NCBI GenBank assembly: GCA_018334995.1
Contig: JAGXKW010000004.1
Coordinates: 1-43,592 of the forward strand
Source of the DNA: Wenzhouxiangellaceae bacterium
GTDB lineage: Bacteria > Pseudomonadota > Gammaproteobacteria > Xanthomonadales > Wenzhouxiangellaceae
Direction: 5' to 3'
Length of the DNA: 43,592 nt
Program-made: the position numbers and the translations under genes
Part shown: positions 22,962-35,700 of the stretch, in pieces
Layout of the letters: each line of letters opens with the position of its first letter
How positions within the stretch are numbered: position 1 is the stretch's first letter
The notes under the pieces: model-generated
Seen by the model: only the letters and a program-made list of their open reading frames with translations
Database searches by the model: none
Told to the model about the DNA's origin: nothing

Positions 22962-24710
22962 ATGGAACGCATTGGCCGATACGAGGTGGTGCGCGAGCTC
23001 GGTCGGGGCTCCATGGCAATTGTCTACGAGGGATTCGACGGCCGCATCGACCGTCACCTTGCGATCAAGGTTCTACGCCAGAAAAATGCGCGCGAAGTGA
23101 ACGCCCGCCAGCGCTTTCTTCGCGAGGCGCGCTCGGCCGGCGGCCTCGCACATCCCAATATCGTGACGGTCTTCGACGTCGGACAGGCCGAGGCTACCCC
23201 TTACATCGTGATGGAGTTGCTGCCCGGCGGGACCCTGGAGGACTGGCTGCGTCAGGAGCGGCTGGCCCGGCTCGATACCGACATGCTGATCGACCTGGCG
23301 ATCCAGCTCGCCAGGGGGCTGGCGCATGCCCACCAGCACGGCGTGACGCACCGCGACATCAAGCCGGCCAACATTCACTACGCTCCGAAGACCAACATCG
23401 CCAAGATCATGGATTTCGGCATTGCCGCCGCTGAAACAAGGACCGGCCCGGCCGCATCGAACGATCATGTGGCCGGCACGCTGACCCACATGGCGCCGGA
23501 ACTGCTCGCCGGCGCGCCGGCCGATTCAAGGACCGATCTGTATTCCCTGGGCGTCGTGCTGTACCAGCTCCTGTCGGGCATTCTTCCATTCGACGCCGAA
23601 AACCCGGAAGACCTGGCAAAGCAGGTCGAACGCCACGAAACACGTCCGCTGAAACCCTTTCGCGCCGATACGCCCAGGGAACTGGTCGACCTGACCTATC
23701 GCCTGATGGCGCTGGAGCCCGAATCCCGGCCCGCCAGCGCGACCCAGGTCGCCGACGAACTGGGCGAAATACAGGAGGGCATTCGCAGCGGCATCGTGCA
23801 CGCGGTACGCCGCAAATCGGCCGCCTGGCGCTGGCCGCTGGTGACAGGGCTCGGCGTGGCGCTGGTCATGGTGCTGGGCCTCAATCACGTCTACCGCATC
23901 CAGAACGAGGCGATGGCGCAGACCACCTTCGGTTTCGGCGATGCCCTGACAAGCCTCATCGCCCAGGAAACGGCCGAAGCCCTGATCCTTGAAGACACCA
24001 CGGCCCTGTCCGTGCTGGTTTCGGATTTTGCCGCCAATCCCGAAATTCGCCACCTGCACATCAGCGATGCCGACGGGATCGTCCAGGCCAGCACCAACCC
24101 ATACCTGCAGGGCGGGCAGGCGCCGCCGCCGGCGGGTGTGCCCGTAATGCGTGATTCAGGCAGCGTCCGATTGACCCGCTCGGAAGGCGATCTGCTGGAA
24201 TTCCGTGTCCCAATCCGGTTTCAGGCGCGTCAGGTCGGGCAGGTTCGGCTCGGACTCGATGGTCGCGGACTGGGCGAGACGGCCACTGCGACCATGTGGA
24301 TGCTGGTCGCGCTCTTGTGCGCTTCGCTGCTGGCCCTGGCGGCGGGACTGGCATGGATGACACGCCGACAGCAACTGGCGCTGAAGCGTCTCGGCTGGGG
24401 ACTCAAGCGCCTGCAACGCGGCCAGTTCGAATTCAGGCTGGAAACCAGCCGACGCGACGAATTCGCGACCGTATTCAGCCAGTTCAATCGCCTTGCGGTG
24501 CGCCTTGACGAACTCAGGCGCCACGCCGGACGCACTGCGCACAAGACTTCTCAGGATGCCGAAGCCGGGCTGGACTTTATACAGGACACATCGATCGACG
24601 ACACACTCGATCTCGACCGCCCCGCCGCGGCGGCCGATTCGAACGGACAGCAAGAACAAAAAACGGATTCGCAGTCGGCCGGAAAGGTCACGCCGCTACG
24701 AAGGCAGTGA
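22962..24710 (+). CDS. Transmembrane Hanks-type Ser/Thr kinase with sensor loop and HAMP-like region
   Basis: A 582-residue protein. The kinase domain (about 7-275) has all catalytic elements: Gly-rich loop LGRGSMAIVYEG, K36 in LAIKVL, HRDIKPAN (H130, D132, K134, N137) and DFG (151-153). TM helix 1 spans about 289-308. A periplasmic segment of about 130 residues (309-442) resembles the double-helix/short-sheet sensor loops of chemoreceptors. TM helix 2 spans about 445-466, then comes a HAMP-like region (467-520) and an acidic tail containing QDTSIDDTLDLD. This kinase-first, HAMP-last order is unusual. T543 (TSID) fits a TxxD pattern that FHA domains can read when phosphorylated, which is inference. 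It is 46 bases after the FHA gene and converges with the LysM lipoprotein gene. Confidence 0.9.
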   Translation: MERIGRYEVVRELGRGSMAIVYEGFDGRIDRHLAIKVLRQKNAREVNARQRFLREARSAGGLAHPNIVTVFDVGQAEATPYIVMELLPGGTLEDWLRQERLARLDTDMLIDLAIQLARGLAHAHQHGVTHRDIKPANIHYAPKTNIAKIMDFGIAAAETRTGPAASNDHVAGTLTHMAPELLAGAPADSRTDLYSLGVVLYQLLSGILPFDAENPEDLAKQVERHETRPLKPFRADTPRELVDLTYRLMALEPESRPASATQVADELGEIQEGIRSGIVHAVRRKSAAWRWPLVTGLGVALVMVLGLNHVYRIQNEAMAQTTFGFGDALTSLIAQETAEALILEDTTALSVLVSDFAANPEIRHLHISDADGIVQASTNPYLQGGQAPPPAGVPVMRDSGSVRLTRSEGDLLEFRVPIRFQARQVGQVRLGLDGRGLGETATATMWMLVALLCASLLALAAGLAWMTRRQQLALKRLGWGLKRLQRGQFEFRLETSRRDEFATVFSQFNRLAVRLDELRRHAGRTAHKTSQDAEAGLDFIQDTSIDDTLDLDRPAAAADSNGQQEQKTDSQSAGKVTPLRRQ

Positions 24711-24721
24711 GGCGCGCCGGG

Positions 24722-25906
24722 TCAGGGCTCGTCCAGGCGCAGACGCAGGCTTCTTGCCCGGTCCAGATAGACCCTTGCCGGCTCGAAGTCCGGGTCGATT
24801 TCGAGCAGCGACTCCCAGTTTCGGATCGCAAGGTCCACGTCCCGGTTGCGCCAGGCCACAAGGGCGCGGCCGTGCAGTGATTCGACCACTTCCTCCTTCA
24901 GGCTTTCGGCCAACAGCTCCGCCTCGCCGGAGGCCGGATCCAGAACCACCGCTTCAGCCGCCCGCGCATAGGCCGCCTCCAGATCGCCCCGTTCACGAAT
25001 TTCCATGGCAAGCCGGTACAACTCGCCCGACCGCAACTTCGAACGCGCCTGCACCAGCCGCGCCCGCGAGGCTGGCGTGTCGACGACCGAAAGGGCTTCG
25101 TCGACAAGCGTCACGCCACGGTCGACTTCTCCCGTAGCGCCGGCGCGGGAGATCTCTTCCAGCGTGATGTCGACCAGGCGCCGCTGGGTCGACTGCAGAG
25201 GCTGGTCGTCTCTTGCCAAATGATCGATCAACATCGTACGCGCCTGCCCGACCTGTCCGCTGCGCGCCAGATGGGCCGCGATCGATTCGATTTCCGGGGC
25301 CGAAACACCGGCCCCCGCCGACGGCGTGCTCGGTGCATCCGGGCGCCCGCTTTCGAACGCCGGAATTCGAAGCAATGTGCCGGCCGGAAGGCGCGCCGGG
25401 GTATCGATGCCGTTGAGCCGGGCGAGTGCATAGAAAAGCAGCGGATCGCCCAGCTCGCGGGAAGCGATCAACGAAAGCGAATCGCCGGGAGCGACCTGGA
25501 CTTGCTTGTAGGGCCCCGGAAGCAGCTCTTCGACGGGCGCGTCGATCTGTCGCAGCAGCCGTCTCACGACTTCGGAATCAGGCTTTCGTTCACGCAGGCG
25601 CACGAGCATGGCATGCGCGCGCTGTCCTTCACCGCGCTCGAGGCTGGCGATTGCCGCCGAGAGATCGGCGACGGCCTCCGATTCAGATTGCGGGGACGGC
25701 GTATGCGTCGAAGATCGCGGCTCCGGCGGCGAGCGCTTTTCGGACAACTGGCAGCCGCCTGCAGCCAGCGCGACCAGGGCCAGCAGAGCTGGCCGCCAGG
25801 CCTTCCACCAACCGCGGCCGACCGCGGCGATCCGCCCCGAACGCCAGAAACCGAGAACCGTCGCTGAATGCGCTCGCGTTGCGATAATCGTGAGTCTACC
25901 TTTCAA
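24722..25906 (-). CDS. LysM-domain lipoprotein with TPR-like helices
   Basis: A predicted envelope lipoprotein. A hydrophobic stretch (PALLALVALAAGG) ends in Cys within an AAGGC lipobox. A low-complexity Ser/Pro linker and a short helical repeat follow. Then comes a LysM domain (YKQVQVAPGDSLSLIASRELGD to AGTLLRIP), which binds peptidoglycan sugars. The C-terminal half is helical with TPR-like repeats, the last being WRNRDVDLAIRNWESLLEIDPDFEPA. The start is uncertain. TTG at 25906, with GAGAG upstream, gives 394 residues. An ATG at 26005 is also open. Both leave an unusually long region before the lipobox, and no standard start codon lies closer. It ends 11 bases from the kinase gene end. Function is unknown. 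Confidence 0.75.
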   Translation of the reverse strand: MKGRLTIIATRAHSATVLGFWRSGRIAAVGRGWWKAWRPALLALVALAAGGCQLSEKRSPPEPRSSTHTPSPQSESEAVADLSAAIASLERGEGQRAHAMLVRLRERKPDSEVVRRLLRQIDAPVEELLPGPYKQVQVAPGDSLSLIASRELGDPLLFYALARLNGIDTPARLPAGTLLRIPAFESGRPDAPSTPSAGAGVSAPEIESIAAHLARSGQVGQARTMLIDHLARDDQPLQSTQRRLVDITLEEISRAGATGEVDRGVTLVDEALSVVDTPASRARLVQARSKLRSGELYRLAMEIRERGDLEAAYARAAEAVVLDPASGEAELLAESLKEEVVESLHGRALVAWRNRDVDLAIRNWESLLEIDPDFEPARVYLDRARSLRLRLDEP

Positions 25907-26046
25907 TTCGTCTCTCTTTTTCCGGAGCGGAAATGGCAGCCAACCCGTCCATCGAGCGGACTGAAGGCTTTCGCCCGAACCGCCATGATAGCCAGCCTGC
26001 GCCATTCGGCGCGAATCCGGTTCTCCGGATCCAGGTCATCAGGCGC

Positions 26047-26772
26047 TCAGGGGCTCCGGTATTGCAGCCAGATGCATGCCACCATGCGTCCGGTTCGCTT
26101 GTCTCGCCTGTGGCTGAAAAATCGGGATTCGTCGGCCGTGCAGGCCCCGCTGTCGGTGACCTGGCCTGCCCCGGCGTCACGCAACTGGCGTTCCGCGATT
26201 CGCGGCAAATCGGCCAGCCAGTGACCCGGCCGAACCGGCTCGAATGCGGACTCCGATTCGTTTAACGCGGCCCGCACCTCAGGCCCGACTTCGTAATGAT
26301 CCCGGCATATGCGCGGCCCGATCCAGGCCTGCAGGCGGGCTGGATCGGCCGGTAATTCGCCGATGGTGCGGGCGATCACGCCTGCGGCAAGTCCGCGCCA
26401 GCCGGCATGGATCACGGCGCAGCAGCCGCCTCCGCGCTCTGCGACCAGTATCGGCAGGCAGTCGGCGGCAAGCACGCAGGCGACCTGCCCCGGCCGGTCG
26501 GTCCAGGCCGCGTCGGCCTCGATGCCGGCAACCCACTCGTCCAGATGAATGACCCGGCTGCCGTGAACCTGTCGCAGCCAGCAGGGCCGAGCCGGAAGCA
26601 GAGCTTCCAGCCGGGCACGATTCGTTTCGACATCGGCCGGGTCGTCGCCAACGCCGGCACCCAGATTGAGCGAATCGAACGGCCGGCGGCCGACGCCACC
26701 GAAGCGGGTCGTGCACAAGCCGCGCACCGGCCGGGCGAATGGCGCCCGGATCATCGACTCAGCCAGCGTCAT
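26047..26772 (-). CDS. pgeF: Peptidoglycan editing factor PgeF (YfiH, laccase-domain family)
   Basis: A 241-residue cytoplasmic protein of the YfiH family. In Escherichia coli PgeF keeps wrong amino acids (L-Ser) out of peptidoglycan precursors, and relatives have purine nucleoside phosphorylase or oxidase activity. Diagnostic features: TRFGGVGRRPFDSLNLG near the start, LRQVHGSRV with the first metal-ligand His, AADCLPIL with the Cys ligand, and HAGWRGL with the second His. The start overlaps the end of rluD by 14 bases, a conserved arrangement, and both are read as one operon. Confidence 0.93.
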   Translation of the reverse strand: MTLAESMIRAPFARPVRGLCTTRFGGVGRRPFDSLNLGAGVGDDPADVETNRARLEALLPARPCWLRQVHGSRVIHLDEWVAGIEADAAWTDRPGQVACVLAADCLPILVAERGGGCCAVIHAGWRGLAAGVIARTIGELPADPARLQAWIGPRICRDHYEVGPEVRAALNESESAFEPVRPGHWLADLPRIAERQLRDAGAGQVTDSGACTADESRFFSHRRDKRTGRMVACIWLQYRSP

Positions 26773-27721
26773 CGGCGGGCTCCAGAATCCGGATCAGGTT
26801 CGCCATTTCCTCGGGCATGGGCGCGGAAACCGAGATCGACGCCCCGCTGACCGGATGCGCCAGTTCCAGCCGGATCGCGTGCAGCGCCTGGCGCGGAAAG
26901 GCGCGCCAGGCGTCTCGCTGGATCTCGCTCAGCCCCGCCGGGCTTCCGCGCCGGCCGTACATCGGATCGCCGGCCAGCGGGAACCCGATATGCTGCATGT
27001 GAACCCGGATCTGGTGCGTTCGACCGGTTTCGAGCTGCAGATCCAGCAGCGTCGATCCGGCAAGATGGCGGTTGACCCGGTAATGGGTCACCGCGCGTCG
27101 GCCATCGGCGCGAATCACTTGCCTGCGACGGTCCACCGGATGGCGTCCGAGTGCCGCATTCACGTGCCCACCGGCGATCACCCGGCCCCAGACCAGGGCC
27201 TGGTAGTGACGATGAATTTCACGTCGCTTGAGCGCGGTGACGAGATGGCTGTGGGCGCGCAGCGTACGCGCTACCACAAGGCATCCGGAGGTGTCCTTGT
27301 CCAGCCGGTGGACCAGCCCGGCACGCGGCAGCGCCTGAAGTGCGGGGTCGAAATGCAGCAGGCCGTTGACCAGCGTGCCTTCTGTATTGCCCGAGCCGGG
27401 ATGCACAACCAGGCCGGCCGGTTTGGCGATGACCAGCAGTTCCGGGTCCTCGAGCAGGATCTCCAGTCGCATCGGTTCCGGCCCGGGATTTGCGGCGTGC
27501 GGCTTGAGGCGCGCCTCGAGCACCAGTTGTTCGTGGCCACTGACATGGTAGTTGGGCTTGACCTTGCGTCCATCGACCGTGAGTTCGCCCGAGCGAATCC
27601 AGGCCGCGAGGCGGCTGCGCGAATAATCCGGCCACAGCGCAGCAGCCACCTGGTCGACGCGCTGGCCGGCGCGGTCGGCGTCGACCGTGCACTGCTGCCT
27701 GATTGCGTCGCCGGTGTTCAA
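26759..27721 (-). CDS. rluD: 23S rRNA pseudouridine synthase RluD
   Basis: Makes pseudouridines in helix 69 of 23S rRNA (1911, 1915 and 1917 in E. coli). An S4 RNA-binding domain (about 12-80: GQRVDQVAAALWPDYSRSRLAAWIRSGELTV in two parts) is followed by the catalytic domain. This carries HRLDKDTSG with the catalytic Asp, KPAGLVVHPG, ETGRTHQIRVH and DPMYG. The reading frame is open much further upstream, but that part is the complement of bamD. The TTG at 27721 with GAGG upstream gives 320 residues, close to the 326 of E. coli. It is divergent from bamD, as in E. coli, and overlaps pgeF. Confidence 0.93.
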   Translation of the reverse strand: MNTGDAIRQQCTVDADRAGQRVDQVAAALWPDYSRSRLAAWIRSGELTVDGRKVKPNYHVSGHEQLVLEARLKPHAANPGPEPMRLEILLEDPELLVIAKPAGLVVHPGSGNTEGTLVNGLLHFDPALQALPRAGLVHRLDKDTSGCLVVARTLRAHSHLVTALKRREIHRHYQALVWGRVIAGGHVNAALGRHPVDRRRQVIRADGRRAVTHYRVNRHLAGSTLLDLQLETGRTHQIRVHMQHIGFPLAGDPMYGRRGSPAGLSEIQRDAWRAFPRQALHAIRLELAHPVSGASISVSAPMPEEMANLIRILEPADDAG

Positions 27722-27829
27722 GAATGCACCGCCTCGGGCCCGATCATGCTTCGTCCCGGGCTTTTTGAATACCGTTTTAACCGCACAGCGTTTATCATTG
27801 TCTGTATTTCCTGCCGGATTTTCTATCCA

Positions 27830-28612
27830 ATGCGAACATTTTCCATCATTCCGCTGCTGGCCGTGCTTTTTCTTGCCGGCTGTGGCGGCAACGAAACGCG
27901 CGACGAGGGTCCCGGCGCCGAAGAACTCTACAACGAAGCCAATCGCGCGCTGAACGCGCAGAATTATCCCCAGGCCATCCGGCTGTATCGATCGCTGGCG
28001 GTGCGCTTTCCATTCGGCCGGCATGCCGAACAGGCAATGCTGGACATGGCTTACGCCCAGTTCAAGGGGGGACAGAACGATGCGGCCATCGAGTCGCTGG
28101 ACCGCTTTCTGAGGACCTATCCAACCCATCCGAACGTCGATTACGCCTGGTACCTCAAGGGCCTGGTCAATTACGACGAGACCATGAACTTCCTGCGCAA
28201 GATGCTGCCCGGCCGGGCATCCGATCGAGACCAGCAGGCCGCCCATCAGGCCTTCCGGGACTTTCAGGAATTGATCCGGCGCCATCCCGACAGTCGCTAC
28301 GTGGCCGATGCGCGCCAGCGCATGGTGTTCCTGCGCAACATCATGGCCGAGTACGAGATCCAGGTGGGCGAATACTACGAACGCCGCAAGGCCTGGGTCG
28401 CCGCGCTGAGCCGGGCCCGCTACGTCATCGAGAATTATCCCGGCGCGCCGGCCACCATCGATGCACTCAAGCTGATGGCGCGCTCGTATGAAAAGCTCGA
28501 CATGCCGGAACTCGCGACCGACACGCGCCGTGTGCTCGAAGAAAGCTATGCCGATCTCATGGACAGCGAAAAGCGCGAAGGCCTGCTGAGCAGGCTGTGG
28601 CCATTTGACTGA
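27830..28612 (+). CDS. bamD: Outer membrane assembly lipoprotein BamD
   Basis: Essential lipoprotein of the BAM complex, which inserts beta-barrel proteins into the outer membrane. From ATG 27830 it has 260 residues. The signal peptide [17 protein letters not shown] ends before Cys in LAGC. The mature protein has five TPR-like helical pairs: [21 protein letters not shown], then [18 protein letters not shown], then the [15 protein letters not shown] element that is highly conserved in BamD. It ends WPFD. The start of queC overlaps its stop codon by 8 bases. Confidence 0.95.
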   Translation: MRTFSIIPLLAVLFLAGCGGNETRDEGPGAEELYNEANRALNAQNYPQAIRLYRSLAVRFPFGRHAEQAMLDMAYAQFKGGQNDAAIESLDRFLRTYPTHPNVDYAWYLKGLVNYDETMNFLRKMLPGRASDRDQQAAHQAFRDFQELIRRHPDSRYVADARQRMVFLRNIMAEYEIQVGEYYERRKAWVAALSRARYVIENYPGAPATIDALKLMARSYEKLDMPELATDTRRVLEESYADLMDSEKREGLLSRLWPFD

Positions 28613-29285
28613 CGAGCAGCGAAAGCGCGCGGTCGTCCTGCTGTCCGGCGGACTCGACTCCGCCACCACGCTGGCCGCCGCACGCAGCCAGGGCATCGAA
28701 TGCCACACCCTGGCGCTGGATTACGGCCAGCGCCACAATGCCGAGCTGCAGGCAGCCGCTCGGATCTCGGCGGCCCTCGGCGCCTCCTCGCACAAGGTGA
28801 TTTCCATCGACCTCCGTGCAATCGGCGGATCGGCCCTGACCGACGACATCGAAGTTCCCGAAACGCGGTCGGAGGGCATTCCGGTCACCTACGTGCCGGC
28901 GCGCAATACCGTGCTGCTGGCGATTGCGCTGGGATTCGCCGAGACGCTCGAAGCCGGCCGTATTTATATCGGCGTCAACGCCGTGGACTATTCCGGCTAT
29001 CCCGACTGCAGGCCGGCATTCATCGCGGCATTTCAGGATCTTGCGCGGGTGGCGATCGCACGCAGTTCGCGGCACGATGCGGTCGAGATCCTCACGCCGT
29101 TGATTCATCTGACCAAGGCGGAAATCATCCAGATGGGCACCGGCCTGGACGTGGATTACCGCCTAACCGTCTCGTGCTACCAGGCCGACGCGCAGGGCCG
29201 GGCATGTGGGCGCTGCGACTCTTGCGAGATCCGCCGCGAAGGATTTCTCGCCGCCGGCCTGCCCGATCCAACGCGGTACGCCTGA
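28605..29285 (+). CDS. queC: 7-cyano-7-deazaguanine synthase QueC
   Basis: Converts 7-carboxy-7-deazaguanine to preQ0 with ATP and ammonia in queuosine synthesis. The 226-residue protein has the ATP-pyrophosphatase loop [29 protein letters not shown], the [15 protein letters not shown] segment, and four zinc-binding cysteines at the C-terminus (SCYQ then CGRCDSC). It starts with TTG at 28605, overlapping the bamD stop region, and I see no later plausible start before the P-loop. QueF, the next enzyme, is encoded 7 kb away in this window. Confidence 0.94.
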   Translation: MTDEQRKRAVVLLSGGLDSATTLAAARSQGIECHTLALDYGQRHNAELQAAARISAALGASSHKVISIDLRAIGGSALTDDIEVPETRSEGIPVTYVPARNTVLLAIALGFAETLEAGRIYIGVNAVDYSGYPDCRPAFIAAFQDLARVAIARSSRHDAVEILTPLIHLTKAEIIQMGTGLDVDYRLTVSCYQADAQGRACGRCDSCEIRREGFLAAGLPDPTRYA

Positions 29286-29329
29286 ACCGGACGACGAGGA
29301 AGCCTGCGCTGCCCGAAACCAGCCGCCCA

Positions 29330-29764
29330 CTAGACGATGATGGTCACCGGGCTATGCGCATGCCGGACCACCTTTTCGCTCACACTGCCCAGCAGCAGGC
29401 TCTGGATCCGCGACAATCCCCGGCGGCCCAGCACCACCAGCAGGTGGTGATCATCCTCGGTACAGCGAATGATCTCTTCGGCGGGATCGCCGATGGAAGT
29501 TTCGTCGTCAAGTTCGACGTCGGTTTCCCCGATTTCGGCATGGATCTTGTCGAATACCCGCTGGGCGGCCGCCTGCGCGGCATGCTCGATATCGTCACGG
29601 CTCATCCCCGCCATGCCGATGATTTCCACCGATGAGACCGGGAACACGTAGAACAACCGGACGCGTGCATCCAGCGGATCGGCAAGCCCCAGAGCATACC
29701 GGACTGCACGCAGTGAATTATCCGATCCGTCGACCGGTACCAGGATTTCCTTGGCTACAGACAT
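29330..29764 (-). CDS. Universal stress protein, UspA family
   Basis: A 144-residue single-domain Usp. The N-terminal strand EILVPVDGSDNSLRAVRYAL has the family Asp. The C-terminal G-2x-G-9x-G-(S/T) ATP-binding pattern is seen as GRRGLSRIQSLLLGSVSEKV, followed by RHAHSPVTII. It is thus of the nucleotide-binding Usp type. Role: stress resistance, not specified further by sequence. It converges with queC (44 bases between, nothing visible) and lies upstream of no obvious partner. Confidence 0.92.
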   Translation of the reverse strand: MSVAKEILVPVDGSDNSLRAVRYALGLADPLDARVRLFYVFPVSSVEIIGMAGMSRDDIEHAAQAAAQRVFDKIHAEIGETDVELDDETSIGDPAEEIIRCTEDDHHLLVVLGRRGLSRIQSLLLGSVSEKVVRHAHSPVTIIV

Positions 29765-29844
29765 CGCATTCTCCTTCGGTTCGATGTTCGGGTGATCCGC
29801 ATCACGAGTCTACCGCCGGAGCATGCGCCGAATTCTGATCCTGA

Positions 29845-32740
<2,896 letters not shown>

Positions 32741-32768
32741 CTCGATTTGCCCGTCGATGCGTTGTTGA

Positions 32769-35700
32769 TCATGAAGCGGCCATTTCCACCGCCTTTTCCA
32801 GGTCGACCGAGACCAGGCGCGAAATGCCGGGTTCTCGCATGGTAACCCCGAGCATCTGATGCGCGACTTCCATGGTGATCTTGTTGTGGGTCACGAACAG
32901 GAACTGGACCCTGTCCGACATCTCGCGGACCAGTTCCGAAAAACGACTCACGTTGGCATCATCCAGCGGCGCGTCGACCTCGTCAAGCAGGCAGAACGGC
33001 GCGGGATTGAGGTTGAAGATGGAAAACACGAACGCCACCGCGGTCAACGCCTTCTCGCCGCCGGACAGCAGGTGGATGCGGCTGATGCGTTTGCCGGGCG
33101 GGCGCGCCATGATCGCCGCCCCGGCCGTGAGCCAATCGTCGCCGACCATCTCAAGGTGCGCATGCCCGCCGCCGAACAGGCGCGGGAACAGCGTTTCCAT
33201 GTTCTTGTTGACCCGCTCGAACGTGTCCTTGTAGCGGGTTCGCGTGGTCTTGTCGATCCGCGCGATCGCCGATTCCAGCGTGTCCAGTGCCTCGATCAGG
33301 TCGGCGTGCTGGCGATCCAGGTAGTCCTTGCGCTCCGCCTCCTGCTCCGCCTCCTGGATGGCAGCAAGGTTGACCGGTTCCAGGCGTCGGATCTTTTCCT
33401 CGAGCTGACCCAGTTCGTCGACCCAGGCCTGGGCTTCGGCATCGTCGGGTAACTCGGCGGCCAGTGTATCCAGATCGCCTTCGAGTTCGGCGACCCGGCC
33501 GGCAAAGCGTTCGGCCTCGATTTCCAGTTCGCGCAGGTGTACCCGGTTCTCCGATTGCTGCTGGCGGATCTGCTCGGCGTCGGCGGCAGCCTGCTGACGC
33601 TTCCGGTCGTGCTCGCGCCACTGCTGCTCCAGCGTATCGAGTTCGGCGCGGGCCGCCTTGAGCCGCTCCTCGACTTCAAGCCGGCGGTTCAGCAGCCGAT
33701 CGCGTTCTGCCTGCTGCTCGCGCACCGGATTGTCGCCCTGGGCCAGGGCCTCGGAAAGTTCCACGTAACGCCCCTGCAGCTGGCCGATCTGGGTGTCCAT
33801 GCGCTCGATCGCCTGCTTCAGGGAATCCAGGCTTGCCCGGGACGACTCCATCTTCAGGGCCCGTTCCTCGCGCTTGTCGCGCAACTTGCGGTAGGTCTCG
33901 CGGCACTGCTCACGCAGCTCCTGTTGCCGATTGCGCTGTTCCAGCAGGTCGCGCTCCCGCGCATCCGCCCGCTCGAGCTCTTCGAGCGAAGCCTGCATTT
34001 CCCGACGCGCCTTGCCCAGCCCCTCCTCGTCCTGCCGCTGGCGCTCGCTCAGCGACTTCTGCTCTTCTTCGAGCGCATTCTGCTGCCGATCCAGCGCTTC
34101 GCGTCGATTGTCCTGGCCCGCCTTGAGCCCGGCCAGTTCGGCGACACGGGACTGCAGCTTCTGGACCTCGGCCCGTGACTGCTCGAGCTGGCCACTCCGG
34201 TCTTCAAGCGTAGCGCCAAGCGACTCCATCTGCCGCTGGCGCTCGGTGATTGCCGAATCCAGTTCGGCGAGCTCCTGTTCGAGCTCGCGAATCTGCTGCT
34301 GACGCGCCAGCTTGCCCTCGGATTCGCGGTCATCCCGGCCGCGGCGCCAGAGCCAGCCGCGTCCCAGCCAGAGACCGTCGGGGGCAATGACCGATTGATG
34401 GTCCTCCAGCCCCGGGATTCGGGAAAAGGCGTCGGTCTCGCCGTCACTGCAAAAGACGGTGTTGAGCAGACGGGTCAGTGCGCCTGCGCCGGACACCTTT
34501 TCGGCGAGCGTGCCCGGCGCCGGCGCGCCACCGTGGCTGGAGATCAGGCCGATCTCGCCACCAGCGGGAAGGTTCCCGGGCAGATCGTCGTCCACCACGC
34601 GCGCTGAAAGCCAACTGTCCAGAACGGTTTCCACTGCCTTCTGCCAGGCCGGGTCCACGTCCAGCGACTGCAGCAGGCCGGGGCTCTCGTCCAGCCCCTG
34701 CCGACTCAACCAATCGACCATCCGCTGATCCGGTTCGTGCGGCTGATTGAGCACGAAAAGCGACTCGAGCCGACCCCGGATCTCGCGCTTGCGATCGTTG
34801 TCGGCGTCGATTTCTGCGCGCAGGGCATCGATACCGGCGCGGGTTTCGGCAACCCGGTCACGGCCGGCGGCGAATTCCTCCCGCGCTTTTGCCAACTGCT
34901 CTTCAGCCGTCTCAAGCTCCTCCCGGGTCTGTCGGCTTTCCTCGTCCAGGCGCGAACGCGCATCGCCCTGGTCGGAACGCAGGCGCTGCAGGCGCTGTGC
35001 GGCCTGGTTCATGCGCTCGTCGAGATGCTCGATCCTGAGCTTGACCAGTTCGACCTGCTGTCGAAGCTTCGAGCCTTCGTCCCGGCACTCACGATAGGCC
35101 TCGGTGTGCTCGGACAAGCCCTTTTCGGCCTGCTCCAGTTCCTGCCGCGCCTGCTGTTCCTCGTCGCGTACCGTGGCCAGCGCGGGTTCGAGTTCGGCAA
35201 TGCGGGCGGTGACGTCCTCGACCTGGGTCCGATCAAGCACCAGGTGTTGCTGAAGCTCGTTGATCTGGCTTTCGACTTCGGTAAACTCGCTCTGCTGTCG
35301 CTTGAGCACATCCTGCTGGTGCTCTATGGATTGCTCCAGGCGCGCGATTTCACCGGCAACTTCGTAAAGTTCAGCCTGCACCGACGCAGTCTTTTCCGAC
35401 GCCTTGTGCTGCTTCTCGCGCAGGGTCTCGAGCGACTTTTCGGCTTCGCGCTGGACTGCGACGGCCTGCTCCACGCGCGTCTCGGTCTCGGCCATGGCAC
35501 GCGACTGGGCATCCAGCTGGGCTTGTGCATGGCGCCAGCGCAACGCGTTGAGGCGCGCTTCCTCTTGGCGATAACGGGTCTTGAGCTTGCGGTAACGCTC
35601 GGCGGCCTTGGCCTGGCGCTGAAGCTTGCCCAGCTGTTTGGTGACTTCCTCGCGCAGGTCGGCGAGCCGCTCCAGGTTTTCGCGGGTATGCCGAATGCGG

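Noticed and set aside
27722-28708. N-terminal extension of the rluD frame to 649 codons
   Set aside because: The extension is the exact complement of bamD, which is a clear lipoprotein gene. RluD length fits a start at 27721.
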